Shown: positions 50,073 through 59,720, counted from the stretch's first letter. The stretch: DNA of 64,000 nucleotides from JAHDHW01 sp963793295 (GCA_963793295.1 CAWBZX010000039.1:62001-126000); one strand, 5' to 3'. Notes: generated from the sequence alone by a model not told the origin. A program made the numbers and translations.

Positions 50073-50247
50073 CCTATCGAAATTTTATTTTTTTTACACA
50101 TTTCAAAAAATCAAGATAGGCAAAGTTTTATAAATCAATAGAAAGTTTAATGAAGTTTTAAAATTCATAAGCCGTTAACCCGATAAGTTTTAAAGTTCTA
50201 AAATATTACCCTATTTTTGTTATCAGATTTATTTAAAACTTATTGAT

Positions 50248-51648
50248 ATGAAAACTTCAACGCACTCCAGAAGAGCTTTTCTAAAAAAGACAGGAATTAT
50301 AAGCACAGGATTTATTGGATTACAAACTTTAATTGCAAGCCAGTTTTTTTCCTGTTCTACTATTAAAGAATCCGAACTAAAAGCCAAATACGGACCTTTA
50401 CTAAAAGACCCAGAAAGTAAGTTGAATTTACCGGATGGATTTACTTACAAAATCATTGCTAAAAAAGGAGATATTATGAATGATGGCTTAACTCATCCGG
50501 GTAAACCTGATGGAATGGCTACCTTTGAAGGACCAGATGGAAAAGTGATAATTGTAAGAAATCATGAGTTGATGCCAGAAGAATTTGGTCCATTTGGTGA
50601 AAACAATGATCTGATTTCAAAAGTACCAAAAGAGAAATTTTATGATTTTGGGAATGGAAGCCGCCCTTGTGTTGGAGGAACAACCACTTTGGTTTTTAAT
50701 GAAGATAGCCAGGAAATAGAAAAATCTTATTTAAGCCTGGTTGGTACAATCCGCAATTGTGCAGGTGGTCCAACACCGTGGAACTCATGGATCACTTGTG
50801 AAGAATTTGTTTCAAATGCAGATGGTCAATTAGAAAAAGATCATGGTTATTGTTTTGAAGTTCCTGCCAGCGATCAAATCGGATTAGTCGATCCGATTCC
50901 TTTAAAAGCGATGGGAAAGTTTAATCATGAAGCGATTTGTGTGGATCCACGTTCAGGTATTGTTTATCTCACCGAAGACCGAAAAGACGGATTGTTTTAT
51001 CGTTTTATTCCAAAGGTCAAAGGGGATTTAAAACAAGGCGGCCTTCTTCAGGCTTTGGTCATAAAAGGTCAGCCAAGCAGAGATACCAGAAACTGGCCCC
51101 TTTTCGGAGAGGATTTTCCAATCAATGAAGCCACAGAAGTTGAATGGATAGATTTGGAAGATACCAATTCCAAAAAAGATAATTTAAGAATTCTGGGTTT
51201 TAAAAATGGTGCAGCGAAATTTGCCAGAGGAGAAGGTATCTGGTTTGGTGAAAATGAATTATACTTTGCTTGTACAAATGGCGGAAAAAACCAGGCAGGA
51301 CAGATCTTTAGATATATCCCCAGCTTGCACGAAGGCACAGCAAAAGAAGCATCTCAACCTGGTCAATTAGAATTGTATTTAGAACCTAATAATACTGACC
51401 TTCTAAAAAGCTGCGATAATCTGACCATTGCGCCCTGGGGAGATTTGATGATTTGTGAAGATGACCCGCATCCTTTTTTAGTTGGTGTTACAAAAGATGG
51501 AGAAATATACCACTTTGCTGAAAATGTTGGATACGAATCAGAATTTGCTGGAGGGGTCTTTTCGCCTTCTGGAAAGACTTATTTTGTAAATATCCAGGGC
51601 CCTGGATTGACATTAGCAATTCAAGGCCCTTGGCAGATTGATGTTTAA
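50248..51648 (+). CDS. PhoX-like alkaline phosphatase, Tat-exported
   Basis: 466 residues. A twin-arginine signal SRRAFLKK at residues 7-14 is followed by a hydrophobic stretch; a Cys at about 36 (FFSC) suggests a lipoprotein. The mature part matches DUF839/PhoX: GMATFEGPDGKVIIVRNHELMPEE, GGTTTLVFN, CAGGPTPWNSWITCEE, KFNHEAICVDP and the C-terminal NLTIAPWGDLMICED. PhoX is a calcium- and iron-dependent phosphatase that frees phosphate from esters outside the cytoplasm. A TATTTTTG -7 box is at 50212-50219. Confidence 0.85.
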   Translation: MKTSTHSRRAFLKKTGIISTGFIGLQTLIASQFFSCSTIKESELKAKYGPLLKDPESKLNLPDGFTYKIIAKKGDIMNDGLTHPGKPDGMATFEGPDGKVIIVRNHELMPEEFGPFGENNDLISKVPKEKFYDFGNGSRPCVGGTTTLVFNEDSQEIEKSYLSLVGTIRNCAGGPTPWNSWITCEEFVSNADGQLEKDHGYCFEVPASDQIGLVDPIPLKAMGKFNHEAICVDPRSGIVYLTEDRKDGLFYRFIPKVKGDLKQGGLLQALVIKGQPSRDTRNWPLFGEDFPINEATEVEWIDLEDTNSKKDNLRILGFKNGAAKFARGEGIWFGENELYFACTNGGKNQAGQIFRYIPSLHEGTAKEASQPGQLELYLEPNNTDLLKSCDNLTIAPWGDLMICEDDPHPFLVGVTKDGEIYHFAENVGYESEFAGGVFSPSGKTYFVNIQGPGLTLAIQGPWQIDV

Positions 51649-51652
51649 TTTT

Positions 51653-52579
51653 TTAAACTAATTTAAATTTTACGGGCAGCATAAACCAAACTTTTACTGG
51701 TCTGCCCCTTTGTTTTCCAGGTTCCCAAATGATATTTTGTTCATTCATTAGTCTTACAACTCTTTCCGCTTCTTGCCCACAATTAGCACCGATCTCTTTT
51801 ACAATCATAATGTTGCCTACCTTACCATTTTCATCGACAACAAACTTTAAGACAACTGTGCCTTGGATTCCATTTTCCTTTGCGATCGGCGGATATTTGA
51901 TGTTTTTATAAATAAATTCAAGTAATTTTTTACTAGAACACTCCTTTCTTGCGTCTATATTTGACTCATGCTCACATCCAGGAAACATTGGCATTTGTTC
52001 TACCACTACAAATATTTCTTCTTCCGGTGGAGGTGGAGGTGGAGGTGGAGGTGCAGGTGCTGCCTCTTCTTTTTGGGGAGTCTGATCAACAGTAAGATCA
52101 ACCTCGGTTTTTTCAGTAATCGTTTGGTCTAGAAATTCTACATCATCTTCCTCTTCCATCAACTCCGTAGGAACTTCCTCGATGACAGGTGGAGGCGGCG
52201 GAGGAGGAGGCGGAGGCGGTTCTGCACTTCTCGGCGGTTCTATTTCAATATCTTCTTCCATAACCAAAGCATCATCCGGGATATCTATTTTCTTTTCAAA
52301 AGTGGTCCAATTAAAGGCAAAAACACACATCGTCAAAGTCATCACAAGTCCTAATAATAAGAATTGCTGGCTATATTTAAATATATCAGCGCCAGGATAT
52401 TTTTTTCTTACTGATAAAATGCTTTTGCGTTTACTTTGCTCTGGATCTACGCGGTATCCATTCGTATATTTTTTGGAAATAATATACCTGAATGTCAAAA
52501 TTAAACCAAAGATAAAAGCAATTGCAATTACGGTGGCTATTAAAAAAGCTGTTGTTGAAAAATCGAAATTGACTTGCAT
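51653..52579 (-). CDS. Energy transducer TonB protein with two membrane segments
   Basis: 308 residues. Membrane segments lie at about residues 9-31 and 72-92, unlike classical TonB with one. A long periplasmic linker holds two polyproline runs separated by acidic stretches. The C-terminal TonB domain (residues 220-308) has NIKYPPIAKENGIQGTVVLKF and the closing strand VKVWFMLPVKF. It transmits proton-motive force to outer-membrane receptors. Upstream of it lies a palindrome shared with the nosZ upstream region. It ends 4 bp from the convergent phoX-type gene. Confidence 0.88.
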   Translation of the reverse strand: MQVNFDFSTTAFLIATVIAIAFIFGLILTFRYIISKKYTNGYRVDPEQSKRKSILSVRKKYPGADIFKYSQQFLLLGLVMTLTMCVFAFNWTTFEKKIDIPDDALVMEEDIEIEPPRSAEPPPPPPPPPPPVIEEVPTELMEEEDDVEFLDQTITEKTEVDLTVDQTPQKEEAAPAPPPPPPPPPEEEIFVVVEQMPMFPGCEHESNIDARKECSSKKLLEFIYKNIKYPPIAKENGIQGTVVLKFVVDENGKVGNIMIVKEIGANCGQEAERVVRLMNEQNIIWEPGKQRGRPVKVWFMLPVKFKLV

Positions 52580-52659
52580 GGTATTAAGATTTAAGTAAAA
52601 GATTACCTTAATCTATGCAGTATATTATATTTGAATAATGATATAGATCAACCTAAGAA

Positions 52660-52673
52660 GTGATTTTTGTCAA
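52660..52673. promoter_or_regulatory. FNR/DNR-like palindromic box
   Basis: GTGAT-TTTT-GTCAA, a near-symmetric 5-4-5 site similar to TTGAT-N4-ATCAA. It lies 80 bp before the tonB start and matches the box at 59039-59052 in 13 of 14 bases. Whether it is bound is inference. Confidence 0.4.
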
Positions 52674-52736
52674 AATTCGTTTAATTAACACTTTTCGATT
52701 AATTTTTTTCCGTTTTTTATGAAGATATATAAAACC

Positions 52737-53519
52737 TTAAAAGTCCTTTGATTGTGAAATAGATTTTATACGCCAGAGGGGAATCCCTATCCAGGCAAAC
52801 AAAACAGAAACTGCAGCTGACATTCCTAAAGCGGTTCCGAAAAATTTCTGAAAAACAGCTCCTGTAAAGCCCATCAAAGCCGATATATCCAATTTGAGTA
52901 AAATCAATATTCTGGAAAGGTCTATTGGATTTAGCACAGAACCCGCAATAGCAAATTTATCTAACGGATAATCGTTAAGCCAGATCAAGCCCAAAAGGAA
53001 AATACCATCATAAATAACGGCTAAAAATAACCAAACTAAAATAGCCAGACCGAATCCTTTTATACGGTTCTCATTTTTTAACGCAATCATCAAAGCAATT
53101 GCCGAGAAAATAAATGAAAGAAAAACGCCTGTCACCATTAGAATCATGAAATTCCAGATTTCAGTTGAATTGAATATTCCATAAATCAAAAAAGGTAAAC
53201 CAATTCCAATAACCAAACTAATGGACAATGAACCTGCTATGCCCAAGTATTGCCCGATAAAAATATGTGTTCGTTTGATGGGTTGTGCTAATAATAATTC
53301 TATGAATTCACGAGAATTGTAATAATACATCACACCAAACATCGTAGCGATTAATGGAACAATTAACAATACTACATTCATCAAACTGATGACAACCTTC
53401 GACAAGTCATTGCTCAGAAAAAGGAGCGATAAACTAATCAACAAAAAAAAGGAGCAATAAATGTACGTCCAACGACTTCGAAGCAAATCAAATCCTACAT
53501 ATTTTAATATCTTGAGCAT
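52737..53519 (-). CDS. nosY: NosY-type ABC permease
   Basis: 260 residues with six predicted membrane helices, the size of NosY. The FELLLAQPIKRTHIFIGQYLG-like loop after the second helix is typical of ABC-2 permeases. With NosF it transfers a sulfur-containing species to NosD for CuZ cluster assembly in nitrous oxide reductase. It lies 19 bp after nosF and is the last gene of the minus-strand unit. Confidence 0.85.
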   Translation of the reverse strand: MLKILKYVGFDLLRSRWTYIYCSFFLLISLSLLFLSNDLSKVVISLMNVVLLIVPLIATMFGVMYYYNSREFIELLLAQPIKRTHIFIGQYLGIAGSLSISLVIGIGLPFLIYGIFNSTEIWNFMILMVTGVFLSFIFSAIALMIALKNENRIKGFGLAILVWLFLAVIYDGIFLLGLIWLNDYPLDKFAIAGSVLNPIDLSRILILLKLDISALMGFTGAVFQKFFGTALGMSAAVSVLFAWIGIPLWRIKSISQSKDF

Positions 53520-53538
53520 GATGTCAATTTTTAATCGT

Positions 53539-54306
53539 TTAAATATTCGTTTGCACTTTTAATTCAGCGTTATTTTTAAAGTAACCGTTGGTGCTGAAAT
53601 TATATTTTTCACCTTCTAGAATCTTAGCAATGGCCGCTTCCACATTTTCAGAATTATAATCTGATTTTAGTTGCTTTAAACTCCCTTTGAAATGAATATT
53701 TCCTTCTAATAAATAAATGATATTATCCGCCATTTCTTCCACAAAACTCATAATGTGCGTAGTTATTAAAATGATTTTTCCTTTAGCTTTTTCTTCTAAT
53801 ATCAGTTTTTTCAAGCGAACTAAAGCAAGAGGATCTAGTCCGTTAGTTGGTTCGTCTAGAACAAGTAAAGGGCTGTCATACATCATTGCGAGCATTATAT
53901 TTACCTTTTGAAGTGTACCGCCTGACAAATTTCCAAGTCGTTGATAGAGAAATGGATCAAGATCAAAAAGTTCAATAAATAATTTGCTGTTATCATTTCT
54001 GCCCCTGATGTCCTGAATCATGGCTAGCAACTCCCTGACTTTCAGGTTTTCGGGAAATCTTGCAATCTGTGGTAAATAATCAATTTGATTTCGGTAAGCC
54101 CATTTACCTTTAATGTTTTTTCCATCAAAAGTTATTGTTCCTTCACTGGGAATTACCATGCCCAGAATACATTTCATTAAAGTCGTTTTCCCGGAACCAT
54201 TGGGTCCTAAAACAGCAGTGATTCCAGGCTCATTGAAGTCCAAGCTGATGCCTTTCAACACTTTATTCTTTCCAAATGTTTTATACAGATTTTGAACAGA
54301 TATCAT
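53539..54306 (-). CDS. nosF: NosF-type ABC ATPase
   Basis: 255 residues. Walker A is GPNGSGKTT, the signature is LSGGTLQKVNI, Walker B is LLVLDEPTNGLDP, and the switch histidine ITTHIMSF is present. It drives NosY and works with NosD in building the CuZ centre. Its start is 4 bp after the stop of nosD, so the two are co-transcribed. Confidence 0.88.
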   Translation of the reverse strand: MISVQNLYKTFGKNKVLKGISLDFNEPGITAVLGPNGSGKTTLMKCILGMVIPSEGTITFDGKNIKGKWAYRNQIDYLPQIARFPENLKVRELLAMIQDIRGRNDNSKLFIELFDLDPFLYQRLGNLSGGTLQKVNIMLAMMYDSPLLVLDEPTNGLDPLALVRLKKLILEEKAKGKIILITTHIMSFVEEMADNIIYLLEGNIHFKGSLKQLKSDYNSENVEAAIAKILEGEKYNFSTNGYFKNNAELKVQTNI

Positions 54307-54310
54307 AATT

Positions 54311-55576
54311 TTATTTTTGGGTATTTAAAAAATGATCCCTACTAAAACTAGTCATAGACGGTTGATTGTCAATCACATTAGCAGGTGTAAAAACAGGGCT
54401 TACTTTTTCGGAAAAATTGATTAAATCTATAAATAAACTGCGCATCAGCACAATGGCTTCCGGAGTACCTTTAAGGATATAATTGAATAATTTTATTGGT
54501 CGATGGGGTACATCACCAATGCCATTCCGGTCGAGATCATAACCTGAATATTCACTCCAGTAATTCCCGTCAATAGAATTTTCATAAGCAGAGCTATTTA
54601 AAGCTAAATCAAAGGTGTTGGAGATAAAATTGTTTTTGGAGATTATATTGTTCTCGCATCCGCCTGACACCTTCATTGCCCAACCATTGCTAACGAAATC
54701 ATTGTTGAGATAGTTAATTCTAGTTGAACCTTCTACAAAGATTCCAATTGTATTTTCAACAAAACGGTTATTGGTAATTTCAGCATCATAAATTTCTTTT
54801 AGCAATAATCCATAAGAAGCTTTTCCCCAATTATGCACAAATAAATTTTCACTCATGTTGATCCGACGAGAAAACATTACAGCCACTCCTGCCCCATTGT
54901 TCCGAAATTCATTTCGATAATAATTGTCATCATTTGAGAACATGAAATGTAAACCATAGCGTAAATTACCTTCACTTAAATTATTCTGAATCAGACTATT
55001 ATCAACAAATTCAAAATAGATCCCATCCCGATGTCCATTTACCTGATTATTTTCAACTCTGACTCTTTTGCAATACCAAATATGAATGGCATTACCAGAT
55101 GACATTTCCTGAACTGCCTCTCCCTGCACATAATTTCCTTCAATAATTCCGTCGTTTGAATGCGCCAGATATATCCCAAAAAAAGTATTTATTAGCCTGT
55201 TGTTTTTGACTACAAAATTGTTGGCTCTTTCAAATCGAATACCGGCTCTGTCTTCAATATAGCTGGTTCCAACGTTTTGAATTTGAAAACCTTCGACGGT
55301 CACTCCTTTTGCATTTATTGTTAAAACCTCTGTTTCATTTTCGCCATCCAAAACAGGAAAGTCAATCCCAACAAGGTGAATGGACTTTTTAATTAAGATA
55401 TTTCCTTCTTTGTAAATTCCACCTTTTACGACAATTTTATCACCATCAACTGCAATGGCTATTGCTGATTTCATAGTTCTGTATTGGCAGGTCGAACAGA
55501 CTTCAATCGTACTTGCCTGAACCAGTTGAGTCGATAAAAAGATGGAAAAAAGAATGATGAAATATTGAATTTTCAT
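54311..55576 (-). CDS. nosD: NosD copper/sulfur maturation protein
   Basis: 421 residues with a signal peptide (QLVQA). The mature protein is a right-handed beta-helix: repeated short coils such as NNFVVKNNRLINTFFGIYLAHSNDG, NNRFVENTIGIF and YLNNDFVSNG. The conserved NosD element SIDGNYWSEYSGYDLDRNGIGD lies at about residue 340. A CSTC pair near residue 30 is a possible metal site. NosD receives sulfur for the CuZ cluster in the periplasm. Confidence 0.9.
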   Translation of the reverse strand: MKIQYFIILFSIFLSTQLVQASTIEVCSTCQYRTMKSAIAIAVDGDKIVVKGGIYKEGNILIKKSIHLVGIDFPVLDGENETEVLTINAKGVTVEGFQIQNVGTSYIEDRAGIRFERANNFVVKNNRLINTFFGIYLAHSNDGIIEGNYVQGEAVQEMSSGNAIHIWYCKRVRVENNQVNGHRDGIYFEFVDNSLIQNNLSEGNLRYGLHFMFSNDDNYYRNEFRNNGAGVAVMFSRRINMSENLFVHNWGKASYGLLLKEIYDAEITNNRFVENTIGIFVEGSTRINYLNNDFVSNGWAMKVSGGCENNIISKNNFISNTFDLALNSSAYENSIDGNYWSEYSGYDLDRNGIGDVPHRPIKLFNYILKGTPEAIVLMRSLFIDLINFSEKVSPVFTPANVIDNQPSMTSFSRDHFLNTQK

Positions 55577-55689
55577 TTTGGATATTAATGGTTTGTGGTG
55601 ACTTTAATATTTAAAATAAGCTATACTTAATCCCAGTATTTAAAGTCCCGGTCTGTTTCATTTTGAAATTTATCATTTTGTTTTAATGA

Positions 55690-56160
55690 TTATTCCTCTA
55701 TCTTCTCAGTTGAATAAGTACCTAAACTCCCAGATTCATAATATTGTTGAAGGTCTTGCCATGAAAACAATTCTCCCGCATTAGAGGTTTTTATTTCTTT
55801 AGCTTTTGATTCATTTTTAAAAGCAGTTAAAAAAGCACCCATAGGACTGGGAATTGATGGGCTAATAAGAAAATGACATGCTTCTGCATTAATTAATTCT
55901 TTCGGAGATTCATAAACATTGACCAACTGAAAAGCAAAATCGGAATCAGCATTTTCTTTTTTAAAATTGAGCAGGCATTCAATTGCATCAAATTTGAAAA
56001 CCTTGCCTTTACTAGTAACCAATTCTGCCCCATGCTGTTGGTCTACTATGGTCATTTTACAAAATTGGCAATTATCAGAACCATAAGAAATTTCTTCAGG
56101 CTTTGGTGTGCACGAGCTCATCGCTAACGTCAACGTTATTATTTGAATTAGATGTTTCAT
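55690..56160 (-). CDS. nosL: NosL copper chaperone lipoprotein
   Basis: 156 residues from the ATG at 56160, which supplies a lipoprotein signal (MSSC). An earlier in-frame start at 56184 lacks such character. The copper motif CQFCKM with IVDQQHGAEL, followed by FKFDAIECLLNF, is characteristic of NosL, which binds Cu(I) and delivers it to NosZ. The start overlaps the end of the preceding membrane-protein gene by 65 bp, a tight coupling. Confidence 0.9.
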   Translation of the reverse strand: MKHLIQIITLTLAMSSCTPKPEEISYGSDNCQFCKMTIVDQQHGAELVTSKGKVFKFDAIECLLNFKKENADSDFAFQLVNVYESPKELINAEACHFLISPSIPSPMGAFLTAFKNESKAKEIKTSNAGELFSWQDLQQYYESGSLGTYSTEKIEE

Positions 56161-56737
56161 TTTTTGGATATTTTTTAATGCCAAGGAACCCTGCGATGAA
56201 AGCTAAAAGTATTGAAAATCCTGCTAAAAAGCCAGAGGTATGTGGAAATGATTCAGCAACGAAATTTAAAATTATCTTCGTCCCTATAACTGGAGGCTGG
56301 AAAGAGGCTCCTGGAAATTTCATGGGCGCATCCGGACTCAAATCATGCCCATAATCATATTCCCATAAATAAAAATCATATATCCCCAGCAATGAAAGCA
56401 AGCCAGCTAATATCGCCCAGGCCAAAAAAAGTTTAGGACGGTTAATAAAAGCGACTATCAAACCGAGCACTGTAAAAATAATAACGATAATGGGAAGGTA
56501 TTTTAATTCAGGAATTGATTCTGGAACAATCGGTTTCATCCCTACATAATGATTTAAAATATTAACATTTTGCAAAGTTCCTGGGCTATCCCCACCTATT
56601 TTGTTAATGTAGATATACATTGTTACTCCTGTTGGATATTGCGGAGCATAAAGAGATATTCTCCACATTGGAAAGAGGAACAATGTCAACAAACCCAAAG
56701 CAGCTATTATCATCAATATTCTTGGAAGTTGTTTCAT
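56096..56737 (-). CDS. NosB-like membrane protein of clade II nos cluster
   Basis: 213 residues with four hydrophobic segments (about 7-25, 80-98, 104-122 and 168-188). The periplasmic loops carry conserved-looking elements NHYVGMKPI, YGHDLSPDAPMKFP and QPPVIGTK. Clade II nos clusters typically have such a membrane protein directly after nosZ (called NosB in Wolinella), needed for N2O respiration. The name here rests on position and topology, not on a recognised sequence signature. It overlaps nosL. Confidence 0.65.
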   Translation of the reverse strand: MKQLPRILMIIAALGLLTLFLFPMWRISLYAPQYPTGVTMYIYINKIGGDSPGTLQNVNILNHYVGMKPIVPESIPELKYLPIIVIIFTVLGLIVAFINRPKLFLAWAILAGLLSLLGIYDFYLWEYDYGHDLSPDAPMKFPGASFQPPVIGTKIILNFVAESFPHTSGFLAGFSILLAFIAGFLGIKKYPKNETSNSNNNVDVSDELVHTKA

Positions 56738-56878
56738 ATTATTTATTACGCTGTTCTATAGAGAAATAATCTTTTAAATAATACTAATAAAATAAAACTT
56801 ACCCAAACCATATTTACTGAACAGTAAAAAGGAACGGTTTGGATAAGTTTTATTCATCAATCATTGATTAGTCTGAAT

Positions 56879-58876
56879 TTACTGAACTGGTTCATCTTCC
56901 CCTAATCTCCATGAAAGTGCAATATTTGAGCTTCTTGGTGAAACCCTGACATAACCTTGCATTTCCTGGTGAAGAGCAGAGCAGAAATCGGTACAATAAA
57001 ATGGAAAGACACCTTCACGTTTTGGCTCCCAAAGTAAAGTTTCAGTTTGACCTGGCATGACCAGCAACTCGGCATTATTAGCGCCCATAACTGCAAATCC
57101 ATGAGGAACATCCCAATCCTGTTCAAGATTGGTTACGTGGAAATAAACTTTATCGCCTACTTTAACTCCTTCAATGTTGTCTGGAGCAAAGTGACTACGA
57201 ATGGTTGTCATATAAACGTGAACGTTGTTTCCTTCTCTTTCAACTTTAGTATCTTTCTCTCCCATTGCTCTAAACGGGTGTTTGTTTTCTTCAATCGGAA
57301 AGAATTTCTTCATGTTAGGAAGAATCCTGGAAGCGGATATTCCCTGAGCATAGTGAGGTTCACCCATTGTAGGGAAATCAAGCAAAAGCTTCATTTTATC
57401 TCCTGAAATATCAAATAACTGAGCAGAATGGCAAAGTTCCGGACCTGTCGGCAAATAACGGTCTTTTGTTATCTTATTTAAAGCAACAAGGTATTTTCCT
57501 TCCGGCTTTTTAGAATCACCACCTGGTATCATTAAGTGTCCAATGGAATAATAAGTTGGAATTCGATCAAGAACTTCCCAAGTACCTACTTTCCATTTTA
57601 CAACTTCTGAGGAGATAAAAAACGAAGTATAGGCATTTCCTTTTGCATCAAATTCTGTGTGCAATGGGCCTAATCCGGCTTCTTCAACAACACCTGCAAC
57701 TACGTCTTCAAATTTCAATACCGGTATTCCAGCAACTTCGGTTTCAAAAGATTTGTTTTCGATTGCTTTGATCATCTTAGAAAACGAATGCACCGTCAAA
57801 TCTGCTGATAATTTTCCATTTCCTACAATATATTCACCGGTAGGATCAACATCTACGCCGTGTGGCGATTTAGGTGTAGGGAGGAAATAAACCAATCCAG
57901 GGCATTCAGAAGGAATTAATACTTTTACTTTGTTATTCATTTTAGAAGTTGCCATATGAGTGTCATCATCATAGACATTATTTGTCCATTTCGCAGGTAC
58001 TTCCGTAAATTTACCGGCTTTAAGATATTCTTCGGCTTTTTTCCAGTTTATAGCGGCAATGTAATCTTTATCATTCTGAGAAGCATTGACTTCAAGTAAT
58101 GTTGTTTTTTGTTCCGTATTATAGGTGGTAAAAAACGTCCAACCATGTGAGTTTCCTTTTCCCGAATGTGCCAGGTCATAATCAAATGCAGGAAGTAGAA
58201 TTTGGAAAGCAATATCCATTTGACCTTCTGGGGAAACGCTAACATAAGTCAACATACCTTTAAAGTTATCCACATAACTGCTGATGGCAACATCCTTCTG
58301 AGGATAAGGCACGCTAAAACGCGTACCAGCTACAACATATTCTGAGTTTTCGGTTATAAACGGCGAACTGTGGTTTCCTCCACTGTTCGGAATCTCAATA
58401 ATTTGCGTTGTTTCGAAAGTAGTTAAGTCAATTTTTGCAATCCTTGGTGTATTGTTACCATTGATGAATAGCCATCGACCATCGGTTTCTCCATTAGTTT
58501 GAGATAGCTCCGGGTGATGGGCATCATCCCAGGGAACAAAGCCATGGGAAGTTTCTAATAAAGGTTTTGTTTCTTCATTAAAGCCATATCCTTTCTCTCC
58601 ATCTAGTGAAAAAACAGGAATAGTTTTAAATAAACGACCGGATGGCAGACCATGAACGGTTACCTGGCCACTAAAACCTCCAGACATAAATGCGTAAAAT
58701 TCATCGTATTCTCCCGGTGCTACGTAGACTTTAGAAGCGACATCACTTGCCAAAGCTCCAGATTTACCTGAAGTATACGGATTTGTTTGATTACCGCAAC
58801 TAGAAAAGAGCATAGCTCCAACTATAGTCAAGGTAAATAATTTAATGAGACTTTGATTAAAATTGAATTTCTTCAT
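56879..58876 (-). CDS. nosZ: Nitrous oxide reductase, clade II (NosZ)
   Basis: 665 residues from the ATG at 58876. The in-frame start at 58990 is earlier and adds a stretch without signal character. The signal ends FSSC, so this is a lipoprotein exported by Sec, not Tat, as in clade II. The seven-bladed propeller holds CuZ histidines (DDAHHPELSQTNG, NSHGWTFF, SPHGVDV, LGPLHTEF, SIGHLM, EPHYAQG). The C-terminal cupredoxin domain carries CuA: C628, C632, H636 and M639 in CTDFCSALHQEM. It reduces N2O to N2 in the periplasm. Confidence 0.95.
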   Translation of the reverse strand: MKKFNFNQSLIKLFTLTIVGAMLFSSCGNQTNPYTSGKSGALASDVASKVYVAPGEYDEFYAFMSGGFSGQVTVHGLPSGRLFKTIPVFSLDGEKGYGFNEETKPLLETSHGFVPWDDAHHPELSQTNGETDGRWLFINGNNTPRIAKIDLTTFETTQIIEIPNSGGNHSSPFITENSEYVVAGTRFSVPYPQKDVAISSYVDNFKGMLTYVSVSPEGQMDIAFQILLPAFDYDLAHSGKGNSHGWTFFTTYNTEQKTTLLEVNASQNDKDYIAAINWKKAEEYLKAGKFTEVPAKWTNNVYDDDTHMATSKMNNKVKVLIPSECPGLVYFLPTPKSPHGVDVDPTGEYIVGNGKLSADLTVHSFSKMIKAIENKSFETEVAGIPVLKFEDVVAGVVEEAGLGPLHTEFDAKGNAYTSFFISSEVVKWKVGTWEVLDRIPTYYSIGHLMIPGGDSKKPEGKYLVALNKITKDRYLPTGPELCHSAQLFDISGDKMKLLLDFPTMGEPHYAQGISASRILPNMKKFFPIEENKHPFRAMGEKDTKVEREGNNVHVYMTTIRSHFAPDNIEGVKVGDKVYFHVTNLEQDWDVPHGFAVMGANNAELLVMPGQTETLLWEPKREGVFPFYCTDFCSALHQEMQGYVRVSPRSSNIALSWRLGEDEPVQ

Positions 58877-59016
58877 ACTGCTTATTTTTAGTTTGATGGC
58901 GGAAATGAAATCGAATGCTTTCATTATTTTGTTAGATAAATGATTGAATATTAAAAAAATAATAAAAGATACTTTTATCTTCTTTTGCAAAGTTACTTAC
59001 TCGTTCATTTCTGATA

Positions 59017-59052
59017 TTGATAAAAGTCACTTTAATAAATGATTTTTGTCAA
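59017..59052. promoter_or_regulatory. Two FNR/DNR-like boxes between nosZ and rrf2
   Basis: TTGAT-AAAA-GTCAC at 59017-59030 and ATGAT-TTTT-GTCAA at 59039-59052, centres 22 bp apart. Both resemble FNR/CRP-family half-site pairs. They lie between divergent genes, roughly 150 bp before nosZ and 170 bp before the Rrf2 gene. Confidence 0.45.
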
Positions 59053-59159
59053 TATGATTTAAAATGCTGATTAACAACTATTTAAATGCATATTTTTTAT
59101 TACAAACTAAGAATATCACTTAAATCCCATTAAATCAGAAGTCTCAAATAAAAGACATT

Positions 59160-59189
59160 TTTGTTTTTTATTAAAAACCATTACTTTTG
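59160..59189 (+). promoter_or_regulatory. Promoter for Rrf2-type regulator
   Basis: TTTG at 59160-59163, an 18-bp spacer and TACTTTTG at 59182-59189, 32 bp before the ATG. The spacer is one base short of the usual 19. Confidence 0.5.
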
Positions 59190-59221
59190 GCTCATTGGAA
59201 TAAGATAACCACAATAAATTT

Positions 59222-59647
59222 ATGTTTTCAAAAGGCTGTAAATATGGTATCCGAGCGGTTCTGCACCTAGCAGTATATTCCTCTATCAAAAAAAGATTAG
59301 GTGTTGCTGAAATTGCAAATGAACTTGAAGTACCAAAACATTTTCTTGCTAAGATTTTGCAACAACTGGCGAAAGAGCATTTGATTTCTTCTACCAAAGG
59401 ACCAAGCGGTGGTTTTTATCTTAGTAAAAAAAATAGAGATTCAAATTTGAAAGAAGTGATAGAAGCCCTGGATGGTACACAAGTTTTTACCGGTTGTATC
59501 CTAGGATTGAAAGAGTGTTCCTCAGAGAAACCTTGTCCCTTGCATTTTCAGGCTTTCGGAATAAGAGAAGGCTTGAATTATCAACTAGAATATCAGACAA
59601 TTAATGAAATTTCGGAAAAAATAAAACGAACTAATCTATCGATTTAA
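59222..59647 (+). CDS. Rrf2 family Fe-S transcriptional regulator
   Basis: 141 residues with the Rrf2 winged helix (YGIRAVLHLAVYSS, VAEIANELEVPKHFLAKILQQL, ISSTKGPSGGFYLSK). Three cysteines at 92, 99 and 105 (GCILGLKECSSEKPCPLH) are spaced as in [Fe-S]-binding members such as NsrR and IscR. It would sense NO, oxygen or Fe-S status. Its position divergent from nosZ and just before a cytochrome c gene suggests it controls the nos genes. It is not assignable as NsrR or IscR from sequence alone. Confidence 0.88.
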   Translation: MFSKGCKYGIRAVLHLAVYSSIKKRLGVAEIANELEVPKHFLAKILQQLAKEHLISSTKGPSGGFYLSKKNRDSNLKEVIEALDGTQVFTGCILGLKECSSEKPCPLHFQAFGIREGLNYQLEYQTINEISEKIKRTNLSI

Positions 59648-59720
59648 CCACCTTATCGGAGTTAAATCTATAACTTTATTTATTAATCTAATTTTTAAAG
59701 AAACTATAAAAAAAACAATC

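Noticed and set aside
52182..52598. Plus-strand frame starting with a long glycine run
   Set aside because: It is the antisense shadow of the polyproline region of the tonB gene.
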